Positions 8,468 to 16,671 of a stretch of DNA of 64,000 nt are shown piece after piece (positions within the stretch are counted from its first letter, which is position 1; every line of letters starts with the position of its first letter). Made by a program: the position numbers and the translations under genes. A model generated the notes under the pieces. The model saw only the letters and a program-made list of their open reading frames with translations, made no database searches and had not been told where the DNA came from. The stretch lies in assembly GCA_021808445.1 (NCBI GenBank), contig JAKBBP010000006.1, positions 33,990-97,989 on the forward strand. The letters run 5' to 3'. This DNA is from Pseudomonadota bacterium. GTDB lineage: Bacteria; Pseudomonadota; Gammaproteobacteria; Burkholderiales; Burkholderiaceae_C.

Positions 8468-8576
8468 AGTCCCCCGGCGGCCCCTGTCGCTCAACAGTCT
8501 GCCAGGCCACGGACCCGCCGTGGCGGGCCCGTGAAAGCCTGTAGCCAGGCCTTGCGGCACGAACGGGCAGGCCCGT

Positions 8577-8948
8577 TCAGTGTTGTCCGCCTTTGTGGCC
8601 CGCCTGCGCGGCGCGTTCCGGGTCGTTCTTGAAATTGCCGCCGGAAACCTGGCCACCCTTGTGGCCTGCCTCGGCCGCGCGCGCCGGATCGTTCTTGAAA
8701 TTGCCTCCGGAGACCTGACCGCCCTTGTGGCCGGCTTCGGCCGCACGTTCCGGGTCGTTCTTGAAATTGCCTCCGGAAACCTGACCACCCTTGTGACCGG
8801 CCTCGGCCGCACGTTCCGGGTCGTTCTTGAAATTGCCGCCGGAGGCCTGGCCTCCCTTCGAGGGGATCTGGCGTTGCTGCTCTTCGCTCATCGAGGCGAA
8901 GCCTCGCTTGGAGGTGTCCTGCTGGCCCTGCTGGGTATGTTCAGCCAT
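8577..8948 (-). CDS. KGG-repeat general stress protein (Con-10/GsiB-like)
   Basis: Hydrophilic, Gly/Lys/Asn-rich protein of 123 residues made mostly of four near-identical 22-residue units starting at residues 31, 53, 75 and 97, each opening with KGG and containing SGGNFKNDPERAAEAGH, then a last partial KGGQH. This is the stress-induced acidophilic repeat family related to GsiB and fungal Con-10, thought to be a hydrophilin that protects against desiccation, acid or general stress. Start is ATG at 8948 with AGGAG nine bases upstream. It is monocistronic. The long A/T-richer intergenic region upstream is full of GAATG motifs and may carry its regulatory sites. Confidence 0.9.
   Translation of the reverse strand: MAEHTQQGQQDTSKRGFASMSEEQQRQIPSKGGQASGGNFKNDPERAAEAGHKGGQVSGGNFKNDPERAAEAGHKGGQVSGGNFKNDPARAAEAGHKGGQVSGGNFKNDPERAAQAGHKGGQH
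8595..8858. repeat. Four 66-bp coding tandem repeats
   Basis: The four 22-residue units of the KGG protein are also near-identical at DNA level (4 x 66 bp), so the copy number could vary by slippage or recombination without breaking the frame. Confidence 0.85.
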
Positions 8949-9328
8949 TTTCCGCTCCTTGGATTCGGGTTCACTGGATGAATGAAAATCGCAAATCGAA
9001 CATTCCCGAATGTCCAGCGCGCATTCAACGGAATGCTTCGCATCGCGGGAATGTCCTTGTCTGCCGTTTCAGTTTATCGAGAAACCGGTATTCGTGAATG
9101 GCGTCACGAATGACCAATGGTCGGTGAATGGTTTTATTGAATGTGGTTTCTTTGAATAAATCCGGTTGATTTGAAAATTCGTTGAATGTGCTGGGGTGCT
9201 CGCCCCGGTCCATCGAGGCAATCTCCGAGCACTACGAACATGACCGGAGCGAGGCTGCGCCCGAGCTTTCCTGGCCTCGGGGCCCTGTGGCTGCGGCCCC
9301 CGAGAGGGGCCGCAGGTCCGGCCGAGCA
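8949..9328. promoter_or_regulatory. 380-bp non-coding region with clustered GAATG motifs and palindromes
   Basis: No gene is supported here. Nine GAATG pentamers on the plus strand begin at 8980, 9008, 9031, 9049, 9096, 9108, 9126, 9139 and 9184. Several pair with an opposite half: CATTCccGAATG (9001-9012), GCATTCaacgGAATGC (9021-9036), ATTCgtGAAT (9090-9099), ATTCgttGAAT (9177-9187). The stretch is clearly more A/T-rich than its surroundings. It lies upstream of the KGG protein gene and downstream of the histidine-rich protein gene, so it is a plausible multi-site operator for the former. Confidence 0.5.
9291..9315 (-). terminator. Strong hairpin after the histidine-rich protein gene
   Basis: A perfect 10-bp stem, CTGCGGCCCC / GGGGCCGCAG, with a 5-base loop begins 14 bases after the stop at 9329. 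There is no T-tract, so it may terminate weakly or only stabilise the mRNA end. Confidence 0.5.
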
Positions 9329-9616
9329 CTACTTGCTGCTCAGGGCCCGCTTGGTCGCGTGGTAACCGTGCACCACGCCGTGGGCCACGTCCTTGCCCAC
9401 GGTCTTGCCGGCATGCCAGACGCCGTGGCCGGCCTCGGAGCCCACATGCACGATCGCATGCCCGGCGTGGGAGGCGTCCTTCTTCAGGGTGTGTCCATAC
9501 TCGGACACGCTCATGGCCTGGGCGCTGGCGCACAGGCCCGCGGCCGCGGCAGCCGCGCAGACCAGGCGCAGCCCGAGCCGCAGTCGGGCGGGGTACTTGC
9601 GAGGAGCTTGGGACAT
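9329..9616 (-). CDS. Small secreted histidine-rich protein, unknown function
   Basis: I do not recognise this 95-residue product. It begins with an Arg-rich n-region and an Ala/Leu hydrophobic core ending near an ASAQA site (about residues 24-28), a typical Sec signal peptide. The mature part is about 65 residues with evenly spaced His (HAGH, HVG, GHGVWH, AH, VHGYH) and Lys, suggestive of metal binding or of a helix with a His face. Start is ATG at 9616 with GGAG nine bases upstream; an upstream open extension is unlikely because it would exclude the signal peptide from the N-terminus. It lies after the diguanylate cyclase gene on the same strand with a 118-bp gap. Confidence 0.7.
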   Translation of the reverse strand: MSQAPRKYPARLRLGLRLVCAAAAAAGLCASAQAMSVSEYGHTLKKDASHAGHAIVHVGSEAGHGVWHAGKTVGKDVAHGVVHGYHATKRALSSK

Positions 9617-9734
9617 CGATGGATTCTCCGGATGGAGCGGGCTGCAGCCCGCGGGTACTCCCCCACGGAACGCGCGAGGCCCGGTGCACCGACCGGGAGG
9701 CGCGCGCGTCGTCGATGTGTTGTTGTCGGGGACA

Positions 9735-10904
9735 TTATGCCAGCCGGGCCGGGTTTTCACGGAGCCAGGGCGCGCGTGCGGGCCACCAGCTGCGATGTCG
9801 CCCCTTGTGCTTCTTGCCGTGGTACATCGCGGCGTCGGCATGGCGCAGCAGCATGTCCGCCTCGGAGCGGTCGAGGGGGTAGCGCGCCACGCCGATGGTC
9901 ATGCCCACCCGCGCCGAGGATCCGGCCAGCTCGAAATCATGCTCCACCGCGCGGTGCAGGCGCTCCACGACCGCATCGAGCTGCACCACGGCGCGATCGG
10001 GGTCGATATCCTCGACCAGGAGCACGAATTCGTCGCCCCCCAGCCGGGCGACGAGTTCATTCGCGCGCAGTTCCTCGCGCCAGCGCGCGGCCAGCTGGCG
10101 CAGCAGCTCGTCTCCCGCGGCATGCCCGAGGGAATCGTTGACGGGCTTGAAGTCATCCAGATCGATGTAGCCCAGGGCCACCTCGGTACCCTGGCGCCGG
10201 GCGCGTGCCAGGGCCTGCTGCAGGCGCGTATCCAGTTCCAGTCGATTGCCCAGGCCGGTCAGGGGGTCTCGCGACAACTGGGCCGAGGCCTGCGCGCGAT
10301 GCAGGGCGATGTGCTGGAACTGGGCGTGGGTCCTGCGGGTCGCGTGCAGCAGGAACGCCGTGTACAGCACGTACAGCAGGCCCAGCCCGGGCGGCAGGGA
10401 GCGGGCGACCAGCAGCAGGTGCCAGGTCGCGGCGGCCACCGTGGGCATCACGAACAGCAGTGCGGAAACCCAGTCGGCCGAGTAGATGGCCATGCCGGCC
10501 CCGCACACGGCGCTGGCGATCAGCGCCACGGCCAGGGCGTGCATGGGATCGGCCGGGAACAGCAGGGCCGGCAGGATGGCCCAGGCCAGGCCCACGGCGA
10601 GCACGCTCAGCCGGGTCCTGCGCAACCACAGCAAGGGGGCCTTCTGCACGTTGCCTGGAGCGCGCGCGCGCAGCCAGGTCACGATGCGGACCAGGTACAG
10701 GGCGCAGTAGGCCGCCAGCCAGGCCAGCAGGGCGCGCGGAGGATCCACGCCGCGCAGGATCCACGCGGTGATCGCGGCGGAGCTGATGCCGGCGGCGAAA
10801 TTCACCGGTACGCCGCGCAGCAACAATTGCACCAGGTCTGCCGCGACGTCGTCGGTGATGGCCTTCGAGGCCCTGGCCTTGCGTGCCGTGGCGGCCGGGC
10901 TCAT
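9735..10904 (-). CDS. Membrane diguanylate cyclase (GGDEF)
   Basis: Inner-membrane diguanylate cyclase of 389 residues. The N-terminal half (about 25-185) has about six hydrophobic segments resembling a membrane sensor domain, followed by a short helical linker and a GGDEF domain (about 210-370) with an intact GGDEF at 289-293 and conserved DLDDFKPVND substrate-binding region. The inhibitory I-site position reads RANE rather than RxxD, so product inhibition is probably weak or absent. There is no EAL partner domain. Start ATG at 10904 has no strong ribosome-binding site. It is on the same strand as pagP upstream, separated by 180 bp, and probably has its own promoter. Confidence 0.88.
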   Translation of the reverse strand: MSPAATARKARASKAITDDVAADLVQLLLRGVPVNFAAGISSAAITAWILRGVDPPRALLAWLAAYCALYLVRIVTWLRARAPGNVQKAPLLWLRRTRLSVLAVGLAWAILPALLFPADPMHALAVALIASAVCGAGMAIYSADWVSALLFVMPTVAAATWHLLLVARSLPPGLGLLYVLYTAFLLHATRRTHAQFQHIALHRAQASAQLSRDPLTGLGNRLELDTRLQQALARARRQGTEVALGYIDLDDFKPVNDSLGHAAGDELLRQLAARWREELRANELVARLGGDEFVLLVEDIDPDRAVVQLDAVVERLHRAVEHDFELAGSSARVGMTIGVARYPLDRSEADMLLRHADAAMYHGKKHKGRHRSWWPARAPWLRENPARLA

Positions 10905-11084
10905 GGGCGACGGTTCCCGGGCGGGAATCTGCGTCGGTCGGAAGGGCGCATGCTGGAATCCCCCTGCGGTACGTCAACCGCCTGTCAGGCCCTGCGAGGG
11001 GCAATCGGCGAAGTGTAGGTCCGGCGACCGAAGCGGTCCGTGAAACTTTGCACGTTCGGAGGGGGTTTCTCGTGGCTGCGGAGC

Positions 11085-11681
11085 TCAGCCGAAGCGAAAG
11101 CTGGCAAAAAAGAAGGCCACGTTTCCGTTATTTAGTTTGTTATTGACTTTGGGGAGATAAGTTCCATAAAGGCGTACCGGGCCGACACCTAATGAAACCA
11201 AGGGAAGCGCAATCGGAAATGGGATATTGTTCAGAATGTCCGCGCGGGAGGTCAGGCCCGCCGTGTATCCCGCCCCCAGGCTGATCGGGCCGTCCTCGGG
11301 GCGCCAGATCCATTGTTTCGCGTACCCCACCACGGGCTCGGCATTGCGATGCGAGTCGGAAAAGATCATCGCGTAGACCATTTCCTCGTTGCCGTCCGGG
11401 TCCACCAGGCGCCTGGCACCGCCGAAGCCCCAGGCGTGGCTGTTGAGCTTGGCGAGCTTGGCGGCGGTGTAGGTGCGCGGATCATGCCACGCATACCCCG
11501 TGAGGAAGAGCCGGTCCTGTCCCTGGTCATAGACCGTGCGCAGGTGGGAGCCGGCCTGCGAGATCCAGCCTTCCCCGTCCGCCAGGACCCCCGCCTGGCA
11601 GCCGTGGGCGGCGCAGGCCGCTGCCAGGCTGCAGACGGCGAGGGCCTTTCTCAGGACGGGTGCGCGCTTCGGGGGCGTCAC
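11085..11681 (-). CDS. pagP: Lipid A palmitoyltransferase PagP
   Basis: Outer-membrane enzyme moving a palmitate from phospholipid to lipid A. The 198-residue product has a signal peptide (about 1-30, ending CQA) and the PagP barrel: catalytic His66 (YAWHDP), Asp109 and Ser110 (FSDSHRN). The 43-residue His-to-Asp spacing equals that of E. coli PagP (His33, Asp76, Ser77 of the mature protein). It ends with the alternating aromatic FFFASFRFG strand typical of outer-membrane barrels. I chose the GTG at 11681, whose GTGA overlaps the TGA of the upstream 112-residue gene, implying translational coupling; the frame stays open further 5' but would run through that gene. PagP is usually induced by envelope stress or PhoPQ. 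Confidence 0.9.
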   Translation of the reverse strand: MTPPKRAPVLRKALAVCSLAAACAAHGCQAGVLADGEGWISQAGSHLRTVYDQGQDRLFLTGYAWHDPRTYTAAKLAKLNSHAWGFGGARRLVDPDGNEEMVYAMIFSDSHRNAEPVVGYAKQWIWRPEDGPISLGAGYTAGLTSRADILNNIPFPIALPLVSLGVGPVRLYGTYLPKVNNKLNNGNVAFFFASFRFG

Positions 11682-12016
11682 TGCCAGGCGTAGTGGCGAT
11701 TGCAGGACGGTGCGTGATCCGCACCACGGTGCGCCTGGAGCAGCGCGGAGAGTTCTCGGACGGCTTCGATGCATTCTGGTGTGTGAGGCAATGCGCCCTG
11801 GCGCAACAGGTTCAGCGCGCCCCGGGCGGCGCGCAGATGCTGCCTCCCGAAGGCGCTCCAGGATGCCTCGACGGCGTCGATGCCCTCGATGGCACGCTGG
11901 GCGGCGGCTGCGGGCGCCAGGCTGCCGATGCGCGCCTGGGCCAGCACCCGCCTCGCATGTTCCAGTTCACCCAGGAGATCTGTGTAACTTTGTGTTGCGT
12001 AGGGATGTTGGTTCAT
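11678..12016 (-). CDS. Hypothetical protein translationally coupled to pagP
   Basis: A 112-residue protein I do not recognise. It is predicted mostly alpha-helical, with Ala/Leu/Glu/Arg heptad-like content and no signal peptide or membrane segment; the tail is His- and Ser-rich. Start is ATG at 12016 preceded by a strong AGGAGG eight bases upstream, the best ribosome site in this part of the window, which argues it is real. Its TGA overlaps the GTG start of pagP by four bases. The coupling suggests the two are made in fixed proportion, perhaps in a cell-envelope stress response. Much of the opposite strand downstream of it is coding, but this stretch is not. Confidence 0.7.
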   Translation of the reverse strand: MNQHPYATQSYTDLLGELEHARRVLAQARIGSLAPAAAAQRAIEGIDAVEASWSAFGRQHLRAARGALNLLRQGALPHTPECIEAVRELSALLQAHRGADHAPSCNRHYAWQ

Positions 12017-12253
12017 AGCGGAGTCCTCCTTTGCGGATGTTGCCGCCCGGGGTTCGTGAGGCCTTCCCCGGGGCGCAGGGTGGATGCGCCGCAGGACGAG
12101 AGCGTACCTGCGAAAAATGCCCGCAAGGTACGTAGGGAATGTGTCGCATTTATTGCTAGGGTCTACCCGAGGTGTCCCTGTGGCGGGCCGCCGCTTGTCG
12201 ACCCCATGCGGGGCCTGCATGCGAGAATGGTTCGGCCTCCTCGCACTGCCTCC

Positions 12254-15200
12254 ATGTCCCTTCCCGCCGTTCCTTCCGCCGCATGGCCCGATGCCGAGGT
12301 TCAGCGCCTCCAGGCCCTGCGCGAACTGGACCTGCTGGATCCCGCCGCAGAGCAGGTGTTCGACGATCTCGGAGCACTGGCCGCGCAGGTCGCGGGGGCG
12401 CCCATGGCCATGGTCAGCCTGGTCGAGGCCGAGCGGGTGTGCTTCAGGAGCCTCCTCGGACTGGATCTGCGCGAGGCCCCGCGCGAGGGCTGGTTCTGCG
12501 CGCAGGCGATTCTTGGCGAGGGCCTTCTGGAAGTCCCGGACGCCCGGCTGGATCCGAGCTTCGCCGGGAACGCGCTGGTGCGTGGGGCGCCGCATCTGCG
12601 CTTTTACGCCGGGGTGCCGCTGCGTACGGGGGAGGGCCACGCGCTGGGAACCCTGTGCGTGCTCGATTCCCAGCCTCGCCGTCTGGACGGCGCGCAGCGT
12701 GAGGGACTGGCGCGGCTGGGGCGGCAGGTGGTCCGCGTGATCGAAGCCCGGCAGGCGGCCGCGCGCCTGGTTCGCGCGCAGCGGCGTCTGCGCCGCCTGG
12801 CCGATTTCCGCGCCCTCCTGGCCGGTGTCAGCCAGGCGGTGGCCGATGCCGACGACGATCTGCAACTCCTGCGCCAGGCCTGCGCGCTCGGCGTGCGCTA
12901 CGCAGGGGCCAGGCTCATGTACGTGGCCCGCCCCGCGGCGGACGGTCGCTTCGTGTTCCTGGCCAGCGCCGGCCAGACCGAGTATCTGCGGCACATCGTG
13001 ATCTCCAGCCGCGCCGAGGATCCCCATGGAGGTGGTTTCGCGGGGGTGGTCTGGCGCGAGGGCCGGGCGCTGGTCAGCGATGACTTTCTCGGATCTCCCG
13101 AGCTGGGACCCTGGAGGGCGATGGCCGAGCAATACGGCTTTCGCGCGGCGGCGACCCTGCCCATCCGGCGCGGGAGGGAGACCTGGGCCATCATGACCAT
13201 CCTCGACGCGCAGGCCGCGGTCTACGACCAGGACCTGCGGGAGCTGCTGGAGGAGCTTTCCGAAAGCCTGTCCAGCGGCCTGGACCGCATCGACCTGGCC
13301 CAGCGCGAGCGCGAGTCCTCGGCCTTGCGCGACGTGCTGCTGGACCACTCCCAGGCCGGGATCGTCGGCCTGCGTGATGGACGATTGGTGCGCGTGAATC
13401 AGCGCCTGGTGCAGATGCTGGGCTATGACCACGCGCAGCAAGTGCTCAGCCTGGGCCCGCGCGACCTGGTGCCGGACGACGCCGAGTTCGCGCGCTGGCA
13501 GCAATTTCATGCAGAGGTGCAGCAACAACCCCTGCACGCCCGCAATCTGCGGCTGCGGCGGCGCGACGGCAGCGAGCTGCCCTGCGACGTGTCCGGCGGA
13601 GTGGTGGAACAGCAGGGCCCGCGCACGGTGGTGTGGACCCTGCTCGACATCAGCGAGCGGGTGCAATTGCACCTGCGCCTGGAGCGCGCGCTGGCCTACC
13701 AGCGCCGCCTGATGGAGAAGAATGCCGCCGGCATGTTCACGCTGGACGCCAGCGCTCGCATCGGGGATCTCAATCCGGCATTGTGCGAAATGCTCGGGTA
13801 CGCGCGCGAGGAATTGCTGGGCCAGGCCGCGCAGGAGTTGTTCGGGGCCGGTCCGGAGAGCGCGCGCTTCGAATCCATCGCCGACCAGGCTCGACAGGGC
13901 CTGCTGCGCGGTCGACTGGAGCAGCGTTTTCGCCGACGTGACGGTTCGCCGAGGGTGTGCGAGATCAGCGGCGTGCCCATCGAGCTGCCCGACGGCGCGC
14001 CCGGGGTGTTGTGGAGCGTCATCGACGTGACCGCCTTGCACGAGGCTCGCGACACCATCGCCTTCCAGGCCCGCCACGACATCCTCACGGGCCTGCCCAA
14101 TCGCCGCGCGCTCGAGCAATACCTTCCGCGCGTGCTGCAGCGCGCGCGTGCGCCTGACAGCCGGGCTGTGGTGGGCTTGCTGGACCTGGACGACTTCAAG
14201 CCGGTGAACGACGCGCACGGTCACGGGGCGGGCGATGCCTTGCTGCGCGAATTCGGCCGCCGTCTGCGCGACTCGCTGCGCTCGTCGGATTTCCTCGCCC
14301 GGTTTGGTGGCGATGAATTCGTGCTGGTGCTGGAGGATCTGGACGAACACCAGCTCGAGTCGCAGCTGGATGCCGTGCTGGCACGCCTGCACCAAGCCGT
14401 GGAGCGCGAATTCCAGCTTCCGCATGGCCAGGGGGTGCGGGTGGGCATGAGCCTTGGACTGGCGCTGGTGCCCACGCAACCCGGCGGCGGCGAGGCGGTG
14501 CTGCGCCAGGCCGACGCCGCGTTGTACGAGCTCAAGGCCCACAAACTGCGGCGCGCGCGCTGGTGGCAACTGGGCACCAGCAACAGCGTCGGCAGCGAGG
14601 TGTCGGCGAACTTCGATCCCTTCGGCGCGCGTGCGGGCGAATGGCTGGGGACGGCCGAGGCGCAGGCCCTGCTCGAACCGGGGGCCTTCGAGCGACGGCT
14701 GCTTGCCGAGTGGGGGCAGCCCGAGGGCGGGCTGCACGCCGAAGCCTTGCGCGAGCGGGTCGGGGAGCAGGCCCTGCACGTGCAGTGGCTGCTCGGCCCG
14801 CAGCGCACGCTGGACGAGGTGCGGCATCGCGCCGGGCAGCGCGGGCGCTCGCTGGCGCTCATGGGGCTGGGCCCCTCCATGCTGGTGCGCGGCGCCGCCC
14901 TGGTGCAGCAGGAGCTGGCGCAGCGCATGCGCGCCTCGGCCGTGATGGCGCGCACGCGCCATGAGCTTGCGCAGATCGTCGAGGCCAGGCTTCGCGAGGA
15001 CCTGCAGGCGCAGGTGCTCGCGCACGAGCAGGTCGTCGCGCGCTATTTCGCGGCCTTCGAAGAGCCGGCTCCGGCGGCGGGAACGCCCTGGCGCGATGCG
15101 CTCGAGGCGCTGCTGCGCTCGGTGGGCGAGCTCGACGGCATGCTGGCCTGCGTGCTCATGCGCCCCGACTCGCAGGGCTGCTTCCAGGTGGAGGCTGGCG

Positions 15201-16627
15201 CGGGCCCCTGCGCGCAGGCCATCGGCAAGGATCTGCGCGAAGGCCGTTACCAGGTTCGCCAGGATGACGACAGTCCGGCCGGGCGCGGCCTGGTCGGCAG
15301 CGCGTGGCGCAGCGGGCGTATCCACAGCACCGGGGAGTACGCACGCGACGCGCGCCTGGGCCTGTGGCAGGCCCGCATGCAGGCGCACGGAGTACGCAGC
15401 GTGATGGCCATCCCGGTGCCGGCGCAACAGGAGGGGGCGGCCTTCGTGCTGGTGTTGTTCGGCGCCTGGCCCGAGCAGTTCCAGGCGGGTCGCATGCGCC
15501 ATTTCGCCAGGCTGCTGCAGCAGCAGGCCGCCCAGGCGTGGCGCAACCTGCGTGGTCCGCAGCCCGTGGCGCCACCGTCCCTGGAGGTGGCTCAGTCGCA
15601 TCGGGCCGCGCTGTTCCGGGGAGGCCTGGAGCTGCACATGCAGCCGGTGGTGAATCTGCTCGACGGCAGCGTGCGGCGAGTCGAGGCGCTGGCCCGGCTG
15701 CGCGCGGCCGACGCATCGCTGGTGATGCCTGGTGTGTTCCTGCCCCTGCTGGGAGACGCCGAGCTCGACCGGCTGCTGCGCATGGTGCTGGAGCAATCCC
15801 TGGGGTGGCTGCGTCGCTGGGACGCTCAGGGCCTGGAGCTGGAAGTCTCGGTCAACCTGGCGCCAACCACCCTGGTGCATCCGCAGTGCGCGGAGTGGGT
15901 GGCGCAGGCCTTGCGCGCCAGCGGGGTCGACCCGGCGCGCCTGACCCTGGAACTGCTGGAGACCCAGGAGATCGACCGATCGGCCCAGGCGCGCGCCATC
16001 GCGGCCCTGGCCGAGCTGGGGGTGAAGCTGGCGATCGATGACCTGGGTTCCGGCTACAGCAGTCTCAAGCGCCTGACCGAGCTGCCCTTCGATACCATCA
16101 AGGTCGACCAGAGCCTGACCCTGAATCTGCGACGCTCGCCGATGCTCGGCTTCAATCTGGTCGGCACGCTGATCCGCATGGGCGCGGAGCTCGGCCGCCA
16201 GGTGATCGTCGAGGGGGCGCAGGATGTCGATACGGTGGATGCCGTGCGCGAACTGGGTGCCAGGCTGGCCCAGGGCTTCGCGCTGGCCCGGCCGATGGCA
16301 GCCGCCGACTTGCAGGGGTGGTGCGCCGCCGGCGGGCCGCGCCTGGGCCGCGAGCGCATCCACGGGCCCTTGGGCGCGCTGGCCTTGCACTGGGCACTGG
16401 CCCAGGACGGCGGCCAGCCACCGGTACACGTCGATGATTGTCCCGCGAGCGCATGGCTGCGGCGCAGCGGCCTCGGGGGAGGCGACGTCGAGGCCTGGCA
16501 CGCGGCGGCGCACCGTGCGCAGGCCCCGTGGTCGTCCGAGCAAGCCTTCGTGCGCTGGCTGCTGCAGCAATTGCAGTCGGGGCACCCGGCGGGGCGGGAC
16601 GAATCCGAAGCGCCGGGCGCGGCGTAG
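12254..16627 (+). CDS. Multi-sensor GGDEF-EAL protein (two N-terminal GAF, two PAS, globin-like region, third GAF)
   Basis: A 1457-residue cytoplasmic signalling protein. Approximate order: GAF (20-160), GAF (180-335), PAS (350-460), PAS (470-590), GGDEF (600-760), an all-helical region (about 790-930), GAF (950-1100), EAL (1110-1350), and a C-terminal tail. GGDEF is intact at 685-689 and is preceded by an RSSD I-site, so the cyclase should be active and feedback-inhibited. In the EAL domain Glu1144, the NLAP asparagine, the ELLE glutamate, DDLGSGYSS and the KVD lysine are present, but the usual EGVE is EGAQ at 1320-1323, suggesting altered phosphodiesterase activity. Start at 12254 is the first ATG fitting the GAF alignment; no good ribosome site is seen. 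Confidence 0.88.
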   Translation: MSLPAVPSAAWPDAEVQRLQALRELDLLDPAAEQVFDDLGALAAQVAGAPMAMVSLVEAERVCFRSLLGLDLREAPREGWFCAQAILGEGLLEVPDARLDPSFAGNALVRGAPHLRFYAGVPLRTGEGHALGTLCVLDSQPRRLDGAQREGLARLGRQVVRVIEARQAAARLVRAQRRLRRLADFRALLAGVSQAVADADDDLQLLRQACALGVRYAGARLMYVARPAADGRFVFLASAGQTEYLRHIVISSRAEDPHGGGFAGVVWREGRALVSDDFLGSPELGPWRAMAEQYGFRAAATLPIRRGRETWAIMTILDAQAAVYDQDLRELLEELSESLSSGLDRIDLAQRERESSALRDVLLDHSQAGIVGLRDGRLVRVNQRLVQMLGYDHAQQVLSLGPRDLVPDDAEFARWQQFHAEVQQQPLHARNLRLRRRDGSELPCDVSGGVVEQQGPRTVVWTLLDISERVQLHLRLERALAYQRRLMEKNAAGMFTLDASARIGDLNPALCEMLGYAREELLGQAAQELFGAGPESARFESIADQARQGLLRGRLEQRFRRRDGSPRVCEISGVPIELPDGAPGVLWSVIDVTALHEARDTIAFQARHDILTGLPNRRALEQYLPRVLQRARAPDSRAVVGLLDLDDFKPVNDAHGHGAGDALLREFGRRLRDSLRSSDFLARFGGDEFVLVLEDLDEHQLESQLDAVLARLHQAVEREFQLPHGQGVRVGMSLGLALVPTQPGGGEAVLRQADAALYELKAHKLRRARWWQLGTSNSVGSEVSANFDPFGARAGEWLGTAEAQALLEPGAFERRLLAEWGQPEGGLHAEALRERVGEQALHVQWLLGPQRTLDEVRHRAGQRGRSLALMGLGPSMLVRGAALVQQELAQRMRASAVMARTRHELAQIVEARLREDLQAQVLAHEQVVARYFAAFEEPAPAAGTPWRDALEALLRSVGELDGMLACVLMRPDSQGCFQVEAGAGPCAQAIGKDLREGRYQVRQDDDSPAGRGLVGSAWRSGRIHSTGEYARDARLGLWQARMQAHGVRSVMAIPVPAQQEGAAFVLVLFGAWPEQFQAGRMRHFARLLQQQAAQAWRNLRGPQPVAPPSLEVAQSHRAALFRGGLELHMQPVVNLLDGSVRRVEALARLRAADASLVMPGVFLPLLGDAELDRLLRMVLEQSLGWLRRWDAQGLELEVSVNLAPTTLVHPQCAEWVAQALRASGVDPARLTLELLETQEIDRSAQARAIAALAELGVKLAIDDLGSGYSSLKRLTELPFDTIKVDQSLTLNLRRSPMLGFNLVGTLIRMGAELGRQVIVEGAQDVDTVDAVRELGARLAQGFALARPMAAADLQGWCAAGGPRLGRERIHGPLGALALHWALAQDGGQPPVHVDDCPASAWLRRSGLGGGDVEAWHAAAHRAQAPWSSEQAFVRWLLQQLQSGHPAGRDESEAPGAA

Positions 16628-16671
16628 AGTTGGAGCGAGCCGCGGGTGCGGCACTGGCCTGGGAGCCTGGC

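Noticed and set aside
8595..8858. CRISPR-like array
   Set aside because: Units are contiguous 66-bp coding repeats without spacers. No other spaced-repeat array was seen in the window.
8580..8981. A plus-strand frame of 133 codons opposite the KGG protein with repeated hydrophobic units
   Set aside because: Its repeats are only the mirror of the 66-bp KGG repeats, and the minus-strand product is a known family with a good ribosome site.
9001..9330. Small minus-strand coding frames in the A/T-rich gap (for example 9025-9213)
   Set aside because: No ribosome site, no homology and atypical composition; the gap is better explained as regulatory.
11678..16654. A 1658-codon open frame on the minus strand opposite the giant GGDEF-EAL gene
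   Set aside because: Composition is Gln/His/Arg-rich with no recognisable domain, while the plus strand has clear GAF/PAS/GGDEF/EAL motifs. Only its last 112 codons (11678-12016), beyond the plus-strand gene, have a ribosome site and are kept as a gene.
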